Shown here in pieces: positions 6,306 to 12,851 of a DNA stretch of 15,684 bases. A program made the position numbers and the translations under genes. The number at the start of each line of letters is the position of its first letter. Within the stretch, counting starts at the first letter, position 1. The DNA lies in contig CABGHH010000022.1 in assembly GCA_902158745.1 (NCBI GenBank), positions 1 to 15,684 on the forward strand, written 5' to 3'. Origin of the DNA: Candidatus Methanolliviera sp. GoM_asphalt (lineage in GTDB: Archaea > Halobacteriota > Methanoliparia > Methanoliparales > Methanoliparaceae). A model generated the notes under the pieces. That model searched no databases. It was given only the letters and a program-made list of their open reading frames with translations, and was not told the DNA's origin.

Positions 6306-6587
6306 TTATGAACCCACATTACCAAACGCAATGGCATCAAACCCCATCACTTCTACTTCTTTCACCGCCTTCTCGGCAGCTCGTTGGTCAAAGATACCCG
6401 AGTTCGGACCCAGAGCCTCGTAAGGTTCGTAGTCCTTCTTGTGTTCGTGGTAGATCTTTTTGCAGCTAAGAGGACAGGGTTCGCCACAGGACGCCAAAGG
6501 TGCCGGAAGATTTAACATGCTCGTCATATCTGTACTCCTTCCCTGCTTTGATGACGCATTCAATAGATTTTTCCTAAAATTCCTCAT
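6306..6587 (-). pseudogene. Fragment of a tungsten aldehyde:ferredoxin oxidoreductase
   Basis: The 93-codon frame carries an internal piece of the AOR family. Residues 52-73 (KDYEPYEALGPNSGIFDQRA) are a hallmark, followed by MGFDAIAFGNV, which normally continues into VSW. Cysteines 34, 38 and 42 (CGEPCPLSC) fit the cluster-binding region. Full-length enzymes have about 600 residues with a tungstopterin site; both ends are missing and a stop occurs right after GNVGS. There is no convincing Shine-Dalgarno site, though ATTTATAC near 6629-6636 could serve as a TATA. It faces the CBS remnant tail to tail. The enzyme oxidises aldehydes with ferredoxin; this fragment cannot. Confidence 0.75.
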
Positions 6588-6773
6588 CGAAAATTTTATT
6601 TACGACTTTAAGGTCTTTGATGTTCTCAGTATAAATCATAAAATCGCCTATAAAAATTACCCAAAAAATAGAGCTTTGTAACGCCGATGTTTGTAATTCA
6701 GATAATATTATAAGGCGAACCTTCATCCACAACAAAGCAAACCAAAAAACAGGGTAAAAATAAAAGAAAATTC

Positions 6774-6781
6774 ATATATAT
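6774..6781 (+). promoter_or_regulatory. TATA box upstream of the PEBP gene
   Basis: ATATATAT at 6774-6781 lies about 25 bases before a likely start near 6803, leaving a leader of about 50 bases that carries the strong Shine-Dalgarno site at 6842-6851. The 6588-6773 stretch upstream shows no gene. Confidence 0.4.
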
Positions 6782-6855
6782 GATGAAAAAGAAGGGTACT
6801 ATTATAACAGCTTGCAAAACAAATCCCAGAAGATAGAAAGGTGGGAGGGAGGAAG

Positions 6856-7296
6856 ATGAAATTAACGAGTCCTGAATTTGAAAATGGTAATAAAATTCCC
6901 CGGGAATTTACCAGTGAAGGCGATAATATCAACCCTACACTCATTATTGAGGATATTCCCGCGGGGACTAAAAGCCTGGCGCTCATAGTTGATGATCCGG
7001 ATGCACCTATGGGGACCTGGGTCCATTGGGTTTCATTTAATATTCCTGTTGTTTCTCAGATTGACGAAGATAGCATTCCAGGAAAGCAAGGGATAAATGA
7101 TTTTGGCAGGAAAGAATATGGCGGGCCCTGTCCACCATCTGGTACTCACCGTTACTTCTTTAAACTATACGCCCTGGACAATGTGCTTGATTTAAACGAA
7201 GGGATTAACAAGGAAGCCTTAGAAGAAGCCGTGGGAGGTCACATATTGGACAAAGCAGAATTGATCGGGTTGTATAAAAAGGGTTCAACTTTTTGA
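6856..7296 (+). CDS. YbhB/YbcL-type phosphatidylethanolamine-binding protein (PEBP)
   Basis: The 146-residue protein is a full-length PEBP-fold protein of the YbhB/YbcL (Raf kinase inhibitor-like) group. Conserved ligand-pocket motifs are DDPDAP (46-51), the following W-V-H-W, and GPCPPSGTHRYFF (90-102). Prokaryotic members are cytoplasmic or periplasmic with poorly known roles; no signal peptide is present here. The ATG at 6856 is chosen over a GTG at 6841 because GGAGGGAGG lies directly before it and the mature fold begins at MKLTSPEF. It is followed 18 bases later by the phosphoribosyltransferase gene, probably in one operon. Intact. Confidence 0.9.
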   Translation: MKLTSPEFENGNKIPREFTSEGDNINPTLIIEDIPAGTKSLALIVDDPDAPMGTWVHWVSFNIPVVSQIDEDSIPGKQGINDFGRKEYGGPCPPSGTHRYFFKLYALDNVLDLNEGINKEALEEAVGGHILDKAELIGLYKKGSTF

Positions 7297-7314
7297 AAAG
7301 GATTTAAGGGAGTT

Positions 7315-7953
7315 ATGTTTGAAGATAGAAAAGATGCAGGCGAAAAGCTTGCCAGAGCATTAAAGAGATACAAAGACAGAGATGTTCTCGTTCTGGCTAT
7401 TCCAAGAGGAGGTGTTGAAGTAGGATACCAAGTTGCAAAATATCTGGCTGCAAGTTTTTCGCTGTTAGTAACAAGGAAATTGCCTTTTCCGGATAATCCA
7501 GAGGCTGGATTTGGAGCAATTGCAGAAGATGGAAGTACATTCATTTTTAAGGATGCTGAGCGGTGGCTTCCGAGAGAAACAATTGTTGAAATTATGAAAG
7601 AGCAGAAACAAGAAATTAAGAGGAGAATAGCAAAGTTGAGAAAGGGTAGACCCTTACCAGAAATTGAGGGCAAAAAGGTCGTATTAGTGGATGACGGTAT
7701 TGCCATGGGTTCCACAATGCGTGCTGCTATAATGCTTTGCAAAAATAAAAAAGCAATGAAAATCATCGTGGCAGTACCAGTCTCAGGAGAAGATGTTGCA
7801 GAAGAGATAGGAGAGATGGTTGATGAAATAGTAGTCTTGGAGAAACCCGTATTCTTTCGCGCTGTAGCACAAGCATATAGGAATTGGTACGATGTATCAG
7901 ATCAGGAAGTAATTGAGATACTGACGCGATGGCAGGACCAGCGACGAGCATGA
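7315..7953 (+). CDS. Phosphoribosyltransferase-domain protein
   Basis: The 212-residue type I phosphoribosyltransferase has its PRPP-binding loop at 122-134 (VVLVDDGIAMGST). An N-terminal LAIPRGGVEVGYQVA segment (27-41) is typical of stand-alone archaeal and bacterial phosphoribosyltransferase-like proteins often found with stress genes. LVTRKLPFPDNPEAGFGAIA (51-70) is also characteristic of that group, and the length is normal. It should bind PRPP, but the base or other acceptor cannot be told from sequence. AAGGGAG precedes the ATG. It follows the PEBP gene by 18 bases and is probably co-transcribed. Confidence 0.88.
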   Translation: MFEDRKDAGEKLARALKRYKDRDVLVLAIPRGGVEVGYQVAKYLAASFSLLVTRKLPFPDNPEAGFGAIAEDGSTFIFKDAERWLPRETIVEIMKEQKQEIKRRIAKLRKGRPLPEIEGKKVVLVDDGIAMGSTMRAAIMLCKNKKAMKIIVAVPVSGEDVAEEIGEMVDEIVVLEKPVFFRAVAQAYRNWYDVSDQEVIEILTRWQDQRRA

Positions 7954-8000
7954 TGATGTCTTTTTCATTGTGTAACAAATTTTGCTCTGTTTTAAAAAAG

Positions 8001-8201
8001 ATGAAGATATGTGTAACTGCGGCGGCGGGAGATCTGGATGCACGAGTGCACTGGGAATTTGGAAGGAGCAAATACTTCGTGATTGTAGACCCTGATACAA
8101 TGGCGTTTGAAGCAGTACCAAACGAAAACATCATTGATGAGACAGGGCGAGCTTTCTGTATCGGACATCTGGAAATGCTTCTGAATAAAGCGGTGGATTG
8201 A
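8001..8201 (+). pseudogene. Truncated NifX/NifB-type Fe-Mo cofactor-binding-like protein
   Basis: The frame from ATG 8001 gives 66 residues. The first 45 (MKICVTAAAGDLDARVHWEF, then YFVIVDPDTMAFEAVPNENI) match the N-terminal half of the dinitrogenase iron-molybdenum cofactor-binding (NifX-like) family, common as small metal- or cluster-carrier proteins in archaea. The expected second half, with the conserved hydrophobic strand and VVTG-type motif, is replaced by an unrelated tail (FCIGHLEMLLNKAVD). Full members have about 105-125 residues. An upstream in-frame ATG at 7929 overlaps the previous gene and adds unconserved residues, so 8001 is preferred. It sits beside a DUF5320-like fragment, its common partner in archaeal Mrp/NifX clusters. 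Confidence 0.65.
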
Positions 8202-8218
8202 GTATAATTGAAGCTACT

Positions 8219-8326
8219 ATGCCTAAGCGTATAAAAGAAGAGATTTCAATGCTTGATACACGAGCAAAAGGTCTGAGGCAAGAATTAGAGCAGATAGAGA
8301 AGAGATTGGAAGAGCTCAGGAGGTAA
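8219..8326 (+). pseudogene. 35-residue coiled-coil fragment, DUF5320-like C-terminus
   Basis: The short frame reads MPKRIKEEISMLDTRAKGLR and continues as a charged helix ending LEELRR. This matches the C-terminal coiled coil of small DUF5320 proteins, whose glycine- and methionine-rich N-terminal part (MPRGDGTGPM-type) is missing except perhaps for MP. Such proteins are commonly encoded beside NifX-like and Mrp/NBP35 genes, as here. There is no strong Shine-Dalgarno site. It may be another internal deletion product. The identity is inferred from pattern and neighbourhood. Confidence 0.45.
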
Positions 8327-8526
8327 CTCCGCTCATTCTTTCTTTTAGTCTTCAATTATGGCAAACGCGATCTATCACTTTAGTTCGATCACAATTTCCG
8401 CTAAGAAAACGCCGATGGCTATTAAAAGAACAACAAATAAAAGCGCGGGCGGAAAAACAGAAGTTTTAAATAAAGGTAAAGAAGTATGTTGTCATAAAAA
8501 CAGCAAAAAAAGAAGGATGAAAAACT

Positions 8527-8665
8527 ATGAAAGTCTTAATCGTTTACTATTCCCTGTATGGGCATGTTCCTGGCTGCAGCACGGTTTCAGGGTAAATATG
8601 TCTCGATGATCCTTTCTAAGCTTGCAGGATTTCGGAAAGAGATAATTGATGCGATGTGCGAGTAA
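8527..8665 (+). pseudogene. WrbA-type flavodoxin with its middle deleted
   Basis: The ATG at 8527 starts MKVLIVYYSLYGHV, the FMN phosphate-binding opening of WrbA NAD(P)H:quinone oxidoreductases, with AAGGATG upstream. After 14 residues the frame shifts. From about 8577 another frame reads AARFQGKYVSMILSKLAGFR and ends with a TAA at 8663-8665, as WrbA proteins typically end. About 150 codons between the two parts are missing. The result is a clear internal deletion that keeps both ends of one gene. WrbA would lower semiquinone and superoxide formation. The next gene's ribosome site follows directly. Confidence 0.75.
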
Positions 8666-8682
8666 GGTAGGAGAGATATAAT

Positions 8683-9171
8683 ATGAAAATTTTTAACATG
8701 ATTCACGAGCATCAAAAAACCATTAAGTTTATAAATACGAAGCAGGAACAGTTAGATATGGTGGAGGAAAAGGATATAAAAAACTTACTAAAGATATCGG
8801 GATATTCAAGTACGGCGATAGAATACATACTTAGGAAGGTGAATGTAGGAAAAATAGAGGACCCTGATGCTCACACTGTTTATACCGGTCCGTGTGGAGA
8901 CACAATGGAGATTTTTCTGAAGATTAAGCCTGAGTCAAAAGAGATAAAGGAGGCAAAGTTTCTTGCAGTAGGGTGCGCAGGCGCTCTTGCCTGCGGATCC
9001 GCTCTGACAGAGATGGTAAAAGGAAAGACGATAGAGCAAGCAGAGAAAATAGATGAGGAAGATGTAGTAAATTGGCTTGGTAGTATTCCAATACAAAAGA
9101 TTTATTGCGCTTGTTTAGCAAAAAGGACGTTGAAGTACGCGATTAAGGAATATAGAAATAAACATGGATGA
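8683..9171 (+). CDS. iscU: IscU/NifU-type Fe-S cluster scaffold protein
   Basis: The 162-residue protein is a complete IscU-like scaffold. Ligand motifs are present: PCGD (Cys71, Asp73), GCAGALACGSALTE (Cys98 plus an extra Cys104) and YCACLA (Cys142, Cys144). In most IscU proteins the last motif is HCS, so the conserved histidine is a tyrosine here and there are two extra cysteines. An N-terminal extension of about 25 residues precedes the usual start at MVEEKDIKNLLKISGYS; AGGAGAG before 8683 supports the longer form, but a start at 8758 is possible. No IscS desulfurase is visible nearby. It is intact between two broken genes, in a window where suf is destroyed. Confidence 0.85.
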   Translation: MKIFNMIHEHQKTIKFINTKQEQLDMVEEKDIKNLLKISGYSSTAIEYILRKVNVGKIEDPDAHTVYTGPCGDTMEIFLKIKPESKEIKEAKFLAVGCAGALACGSALTEMVKGKTIEQAEKIDEEDVVNWLGSIPIQKIYCACLAKRTLKYAIKEYRNKHG

Positions 9172-9204
9172 ATTGGATTTGAGCGTTTCATCTATTCGTT
9201 TTGC

Positions 9205-9234
9205 GGTTGACTTTAAAATAAAGGTAGGACACTT
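9205..9234 (+). repeat. 30-bp dispersed repeat, copy B
   Basis: Matches 1031-1060 (opposite strand) at 25 of 30 positions, both ending in GTAGGACACTT. Here it lies after iscU, inside a 33-codon frame (9164-9265) whose ATG overlaps the iscU stop. Translated, both copies give V-D-x-x-I-x-V-G-H-L, so a shared coding tail is an alternative to a mobile-element end. Confidence 0.35.
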
Positions 9235-9286
9235 GGACCTGTCTCATTTATCTAATTATGCCTAATCGTATATAACATTTTTTACC

Positions 9287-9833
9287 AGTAGTGTTACTGT
9301 AAATCTCAGCGCGGAGAAGGCGCATATCACATACAACCCCAAAATGGCTACAAGTAGCAGATATGAAAAGAGCCATAGAAGACGCTGGCTATCAATATCT
9401 TGGTGTAGCGGGAGAAGAGACAGAAGATTTAGAAGAGGTTGCAAGGGAAAGAGATTTACGAGAAAAACGCAACAGATTTATTGTCGGGTTTGCCATAGGT
9501 ATCCCGTTAATGATCCTTATGCGTGTTCCGGTCGCTAAATTTCCGTTTTCAATGGCATATTTTATGTTGGTTGTTTCTACTCCTGCCTTCATTTATGTTA
9601 GTCATCCATTCAGTGCTGCCTATCGTGCTCTTAAAAATAGGAATCTCAACATGGATGTGATGTATTCTATGGGTATAGGAGTTGCATTTGTATCAAGCCT
9701 TCTGGCTACTTCCGGTATACTTACAGAAGCATTTCTGTTTTACGATACTGCGCTTATTCTTGCCTCGTTTCTCACCATAGGCCGGTACATGGAGACAAGA
9801 GCAAAAGGAAGAACCTCAGAAGCGATAAAAAAA
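9287..9833 (+). pseudogene. Broken CopA-type heavy-metal P-type ATPase
   Basis: The first 60 bases encode the end of a heavy-metal-associated domain (SVTVNLSAEKAHITYNPKMA) without its metal-binding GMTCxxC start. A frameshift near 9350 follows, then DMKRAIEDAGYQYLGVAGEE and a stretch with several membrane helices (FIVGFAIGIPLMILM, MAYFMLVVSTPAFIYV, MDVMYSMGIGVAFVSSLLAT, FYDTALILASFLTIGRYMET). It breaks off at RAKGRTSEAIKK, where complete enzymes continue to the CPC helix and the phosphorylated DKTGT aspartate. All catalytic parts are missing. The family exports copper or silver. The last codons run into the ribosome site of the YHS gene, so the deletion ended just upstream of it, leaving an in-frame fusion. 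Confidence 0.8.
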
Positions 9834-9851
9834 CAAAAGGAGGTGATGAAT

Positions 9852-9995
9852 ATGGCGATAGATCCGGTATGTAAGATGGAAGTGGACGAGAAGACGGCGA
9901 GGTTTAAGACCGAGTATAAAGGAGAAACGTATTACTTCTGTGCACCGGGATGCAAAAATGCATTTGAGGAGAATCCAGAAGAATATGTTGGATAG
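9852..9995 (+). CDS. YHS-domain metal-binding mini-protein
   Basis: This 47-residue protein starts MAIDPVCKMEVDEKTARF and contains YYFCAPGCKNAFEENPEEY, a complete YHS domain with three cysteines (C-x(n)-C-x3-C). YHS modules occur beside or within copper ATPases and are thought to bind metal. AGGAGGTGA lies at a good distance before ATG 9852, so it is probably made as a separate protein. It also reads in frame with the preceding ATPase remnant, so a 210-residue fusion starting at 9363 is possible. The domain itself appears intact. Confidence 0.75.
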   Translation: MAIDPVCKMEVDEKTARFKTEYKGETYYFCAPGCKNAFEENPEEYVG

Positions 9996-10055
9996 GCATA
10001 AGGACCGCGAACTGCATACTAAAACTAAAACTAAATCTAAAAGTATGAGGTAAAA

Positions 10056-10202
10056 ATGACTGGGAAGTTTCTGCCAAAGGGTGGTGTATACGAAGTAAGT
10101 TTCGGAATTCATTCCAAAATGGGAGGATATACGACGTTAATGTCTAATATGCCGAAGTTAGGCGACATTGCCGCAAGTATCATAAGATTTAAGTATCAAT
10201 AA
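10056..10202 (+). CDS. Unidentified 48-residue ORF
   Basis: The frame begins MTGKFLPKGGVYEVSFGIHS with GAGGT four bases before the ATG. I do not recognise a family. It has a glycine- and methionine-rich middle (KMGGYTTLMSNMPKLGD) and no membrane segment. Given the neighbourhood it may be a fusion of two gene ends. Just upstream is a short imperfect tandem repeat of ACTAAA units (about 10018-10040). Confidence 0.35.
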   Translation: MTGKFLPKGGVYEVSFGIHSKMGGYTTLMSNMPKLGDIAASIIRFKYQ

Positions 10203-10275
10203 TCGTTATAGAAAAAATATAATAAGGCGGCATAAAAAAGATGTTATTAAACCCTAATTTGGAGGAGGTGAAATA

Positions 10276-10401
10276 ATGAAACAAGTAAAAGATTTTTCGT
10301 CTGCCAAAAAGACAAATATATGGTTAAAAGAAAATCAGGACAAAGAGATAATTGACATTAAATACAGTGCTGGGGGTTTTGCAATAATCTATGAAGAATA
10401 A
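10276..10401 (+). CDS. 41-residue protein, Cse60-like
   Basis: A very strong ribosome site (GGAGGAGGTGA) precedes an ORF reading MKQVKDFSSAKKTNIWLKEN, then DKEIIDIKYSAGGFAIIYEE. The pattern of a short helix followed by IIDIKYS and a final strand resembles small Cse60-type proteins (about 60 residues), of unknown function. It is shorter than usual, mainly in the variable loop before the last strand. The strong Shine-Dalgarno site supports real translation. It lies upstream of an inverted repeat and an attC-like element, so it might be a cassette gene. Confidence 0.5.
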   Translation: MKQVKDFSSAKKTNIWLKENQDKEIIDIKYSAGGFAIIYEE

Positions 10402-10431
10402 ATATAATACACACAAGAAATGAAAAACAAA

Positions 10432-10452
10432 AAAATATGAATGACATATTTT
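10432..10452. repeat. Inverted repeat AAAATATG-N5-CATATTTT
   Basis: Perfect 8-bp arms flank a 5-base loop, 30 bases after the Cse60-like stop. It could be a terminator hairpin (no long T-run) or an operator. It lies just upstream of the attC-like element. Confidence 0.4.
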
Positions 10453-10487
10453 GGTAAATGTTTAGAAATGGGAAAAATGGCAACGCC

Positions 10488-10581
10488 GCCTAACAGAGTG
10501 TATCTGGCTGTGGCTAACGCCTTCGCCCAAATTTGCTCCGCTAACGCTCCGGAAACTTCAGATACGCTCGTGACGTTATCG
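10488..10581 (+). other. attC-like imperfect hairpin (integron recombination-site candidate)
   Basis: GCCTAAC (10488-10494) fits the R'' consensus RYYYAAC. GAGTGTATCTG (10496-10506) pairs with CAGATACGCTC (10559-10569) with one mismatch that can form G-T. GTTA (10575-10578) sits at the R' position and pairs with TAAC. The total length of 94 bases is in the attC range, with a GC-richer core than its surroundings. The GTTATCG end deviates from GTTRRRY. A GNAT gene, a classic cassette cargo, starts 20 bases after it. No integrase is in view. Confidence 0.4.
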
Positions 10582-10600
10582 GAAATTCCGAGGTTTTGAC

Positions 10601-11140
10601 ATGTTAATAAACATTAGAAAAGAAACAGAAAATGATTGCAATGATATTAAATCAGTAAATGACAAAGCATTTGGCCAGGAAAACGAAGGCAAATTAGTTA
10701 AAAATCTCAGAAAAAATGAAAAATATAATTCCGATTTATCATTAATCGCTGAAATAGATAATAAAATTGTTGGTCACATTTTACTCTTTCCAATTAAAGT
10801 AATATCACAGAAAAATGAATACGAAACCCTTTCACTTGCTCCAATGTCAGTCTTGCCAAATTATCAAAAAATGAGTATTGGATCAAAACTAATAGAATAT
10901 GGAATCAAAGCTGCTAAAAAAGCTGGATATACTTCTATTATCGTACTGGGTCACTCGGACTATTACCCAAGATTTGGCTTTGTACCTGCGAGTACTTTTG
11001 GAATAAAACCACCTTTTGAAGTTCCTGATACTGCTTTTATGGCTTTAGAACTTTTACCCAATAGCCTAAAGGGAAAAGAAGGAACGGTTAAATATCCTAA
11101 AGAATACAATGCTGGAATTGATTGTGAAGACCTACTTTGA
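10601..11140 (+). CDS. GNAT-family N-acetyltransferase (YhbS-like)
   Basis: This 179-residue protein has a GNAT fold. The acetyl-CoA-binding strand-loop is LAPMSVLPNYQKMSIGSKLI, where the usual Q/R-x-x-G-x-G has serine for the first glycine. It is followed by AGYTSIIVLGHSDYYPRFGF, typical of the YhbS-like group, and an extra C-terminal segment. It transfers acetyl from acetyl-CoA to an amine; the substrate is unknown. It is more AT-rich and lysine-rich than the catalase next to it. GAGG lies before the ATG. Its start, 20 bases after the attC-like hairpin, suggests it came as a gene cassette. It appears complete. Confidence 0.85.
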   Translation: MLINIRKETENDCNDIKSVNDKAFGQENEGKLVKNLRKNEKYNSDLSLIAEIDNKIVGHILLFPIKVISQKNEYETLSLAPMSVLPNYQKMSIGSKLIEYGIKAAKKAGYTSIIVLGHSDYYPRFGFVPASTFGIKPPFEVPDTAFMALELLPNSLKGKEGTVKYPKEYNAGIDCEDLL

Positions 11141-11202
11141 AGATTGAACTTAATTTTATCTGTGGGAAAGGTGAAGCATTACAGAAAAAAACGCAGAAGT
11201 TA

Positions 11203-11214
11203 TTTTATATATAT
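11203..11214 (+). promoter_or_regulatory. Core promoter of the catalase gene
   Basis: TTTTATATATAT is a strong archaeal TATA box about 65-75 bases before the catalase ATG. The expected leader of about 45 bases ends with CCGGAGGATGATGACATC. The archaeal-style promoter suggests the gene is adapted to its host even if acquired. Confidence 0.5.
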
Positions 11215-11277
11215 ACCCCAACTTATTTAAGAGTTAGTTAGAAAGTAAAAATTATTGTACCGGAGGATGATGACATC

Positions 11278-12732
11278 ATGAAAGAAGAAAAAGAAAGACA
11301 TTTGACCACGAACCAGGGTGTTTCTATTACGGACAACCAGAACTCGATGACCGTTGGCGAACGCGGTCCTGTGTTGTTACAAGACGTCCAGTTTATCGAG
11401 AAGATGGCTCATTTTGATAGGGAACGTATCCCTGAAAGGGTTGTCCACGCTAAGGGAGCAGGGGCACACGGCTATTTTCAGGTTTACAAGAGCATGGCAG
11501 CTTATACGAAGGCGGAATTTCTTCAGGACCCCGATAAAAAGACCCCGGTATTTATACGGTTTTCTACTGTAACCGGTGGACGTGGCTCTGCTGATACAGT
11601 GCGAGATCCCCGTGGCTTTGCCGTTAAGTTCTACACTGAGGCGGGAAACTACGATCTTGTAGGGAATAACCTGCCTGTCTTTTTCATTCGAGACGCCATC
11701 AAGTTCCCGGATATGGTTCATGCCTTCAAGGGCGCACCTGATAGCAATATCCCATCGGCTTCTTCCGCGCATAACCGCTTTTGGGATTTTATATCCCTGA
11801 CACCGGAATCAACCCACATGATTACCTGGCTTTTTTCTGACCGCGGGACGCCCAAAAGCTACCGAATGCAGGAAGGTTTTGGCGTCAATACCTATGTATG
11901 GGTGAACGCAGAGGGAAAGACGGTGTATGTGAAATACCACTGGAAACCGAAATTGGGTGTGCATAACATTGACCGTCATGAAGCAACCCGGTTGGCTGGT
12001 CTTGACCCCGATTACCTTACTCGTGACCTCTACGATACGATTGCCCGCGGCGAGGAGGTTGAGTACGAGCTCAATGTCCAGTTGATGGATATTGCAGACG
12101 AATCGAAACAAAATTTCGATCCACTCGATGCCACAAAGACATGGCCTGAGGATAAATTCCCGTTAACGTCGGTGGGCAAAATGGTGCTCAATCGCAATCC
12201 TGAAAACTTCTTCACTGAAGTAGAGCAGGCGGCTTTCTGTCCCGCCAGCATTGTCCCGGGAGTCGATTTTTCTGCTGACAAATTGCTCCAGGGTCGAACA
12301 TTCTCATATAATGATACTCAGCGCCATCGGTTGGGTGCGAACTACCTGCAACTTCCCGTCAACCGTCCTCTGGTGCCGGTAAACAACAATCAGCGCGATG
12401 GAGCTATGCAGATCGGAGCTTTCACTGGCTCGGCCAATTACGAACCCAATAGTTTAGCGGGTGGTATGCCTATGGAGGCTCCAGCGAGTACATCTCGTGT
12501 ATATCTGATAGATGGGGAAGTGACTCGGCGCAAGATTGGCATAACGAATGATTTCGAACAGGCTGGTGAGAGATTTCGCTCCTTGAGCAAGATGGATCAG
12601 GAACATCTGGTGGATAACCTCGTCTCGGATCTTATGCACATAGACAAACCGATCCAGCAGCGGGTGGTTGAGAATCTGACAAAGGCTGACCAGGAGTTGG
12701 GTAGATATGTAGCGGAAGGTCTAAAACTCTAA
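11278..12732 (+). CDS. Monofunctional heme catalase
   Basis: The 484-residue small-subunit catalase is complete. Catalytic His57 lies in RVVHAKGAGAHGYF, the distal asparagine in GNNLPVFFIRDA (130-131), and proximal heme ligand Tyr344 in RTFSYNDTQRHRLG with Arg340 four residues before it. It converts hydrogen peroxide to water and oxygen in the cytoplasm; the small-subunit length and lack of a C-terminal flavodoxin-like domain suggest the NADPH-binding clade. GGAGGATGATG precedes the ATG. The gene is visibly richer in G and C, especially at third positions, than the neighbouring GNAT and small ORFs, consistent with transfer from another lineage. It is the only long intact redox enzyme in this half of the window. 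Confidence 0.96.
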   Translation: MKEEKERHLTTNQGVSITDNQNSMTVGERGPVLLQDVQFIEKMAHFDRERIPERVVHAKGAGAHGYFQVYKSMAAYTKAEFLQDPDKKTPVFIRFSTVTGGRGSADTVRDPRGFAVKFYTEAGNYDLVGNNLPVFFIRDAIKFPDMVHAFKGAPDSNIPSASSAHNRFWDFISLTPESTHMITWLFSDRGTPKSYRMQEGFGVNTYVWVNAEGKTVYVKYHWKPKLGVHNIDRHEATRLAGLDPDYLTRDLYDTIARGEEVEYELNVQLMDIADESKQNFDPLDATKTWPEDKFPLTSVGKMVLNRNPENFFTEVEQAAFCPASIVPGVDFSADKLLQGRTFSYNDTQRHRLGANYLQLPVNRPLVPVNNNQRDGAMQIGAFTGSANYEPNSLAGGMPMEAPASTSRVYLIDGEVTRRKIGITNDFEQAGERFRSLSKMDQEHLVDNLVSDLMHIDKPIQQRVVENLTKADQELGRYVAEGLKL

Positions 12733-12851
12733 CTAATAAAGACTTAAGTCGAATAAAAAGTCCTTTAGATTGGCTGTTTGAAAAGGAAAAAGGAGATAGT
12801 CTAAAAGGATGGTTCAGGAACGTTTTGGAGCCGAAGAAGTTTCAGCCAGAG
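12733..12851 (+). other. Open stretch of unknown coding origin before the PDO remnant
   Basis: The frame continuing into the PDO remnant is open from about 12741 and reads SPLDWLFEKEKGDSLKGWF, then RNVLEPKKFQPEG, which looks like real protein but was not recognised. It may be the end of another lost gene joined to the PDO piece. A 10-bp palindrome GACTTAAGTC (12741-12750) follows the catalase stop. Confidence 0.3.

Noticed and set aside
6682..6722. Possible second attC-like site (TAACGCC ... AAGGCGAAC)
   Set aside because: Only short complementary ends, no internal paired arms and no GTTRRRY-type box.
7239..7766. 175-codon minus-strand frame over the phosphoribosyltransferase gene
   Set aside because: Shadow of a gene with clear PRPP-loop motifs on the plus strand; the translation has no domain features.
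8375..8491. Minus-strand open frame with a hydrophobic helix (ALLFVVLLIAIGVFLAEIVI)
   Set aside because: It looks like a C-terminal membrane segment but has no start codon or ribosome site and only 38 codons. It may be a remnant or a chance translation of a lysine-rich antisense region.
8358..8609. 83-codon plus-strand frame before the WrbA remnant
   Set aside because: Low-complexity lysine-rich translation that runs in the wrong frame over the recognisable WrbA start; no family resemblance.
12741..12750. Palindrome GACTTAAGTC after catalase as a terminator
   Set aside because: Arms of five bases with no loop and no T-run; too weak to call.
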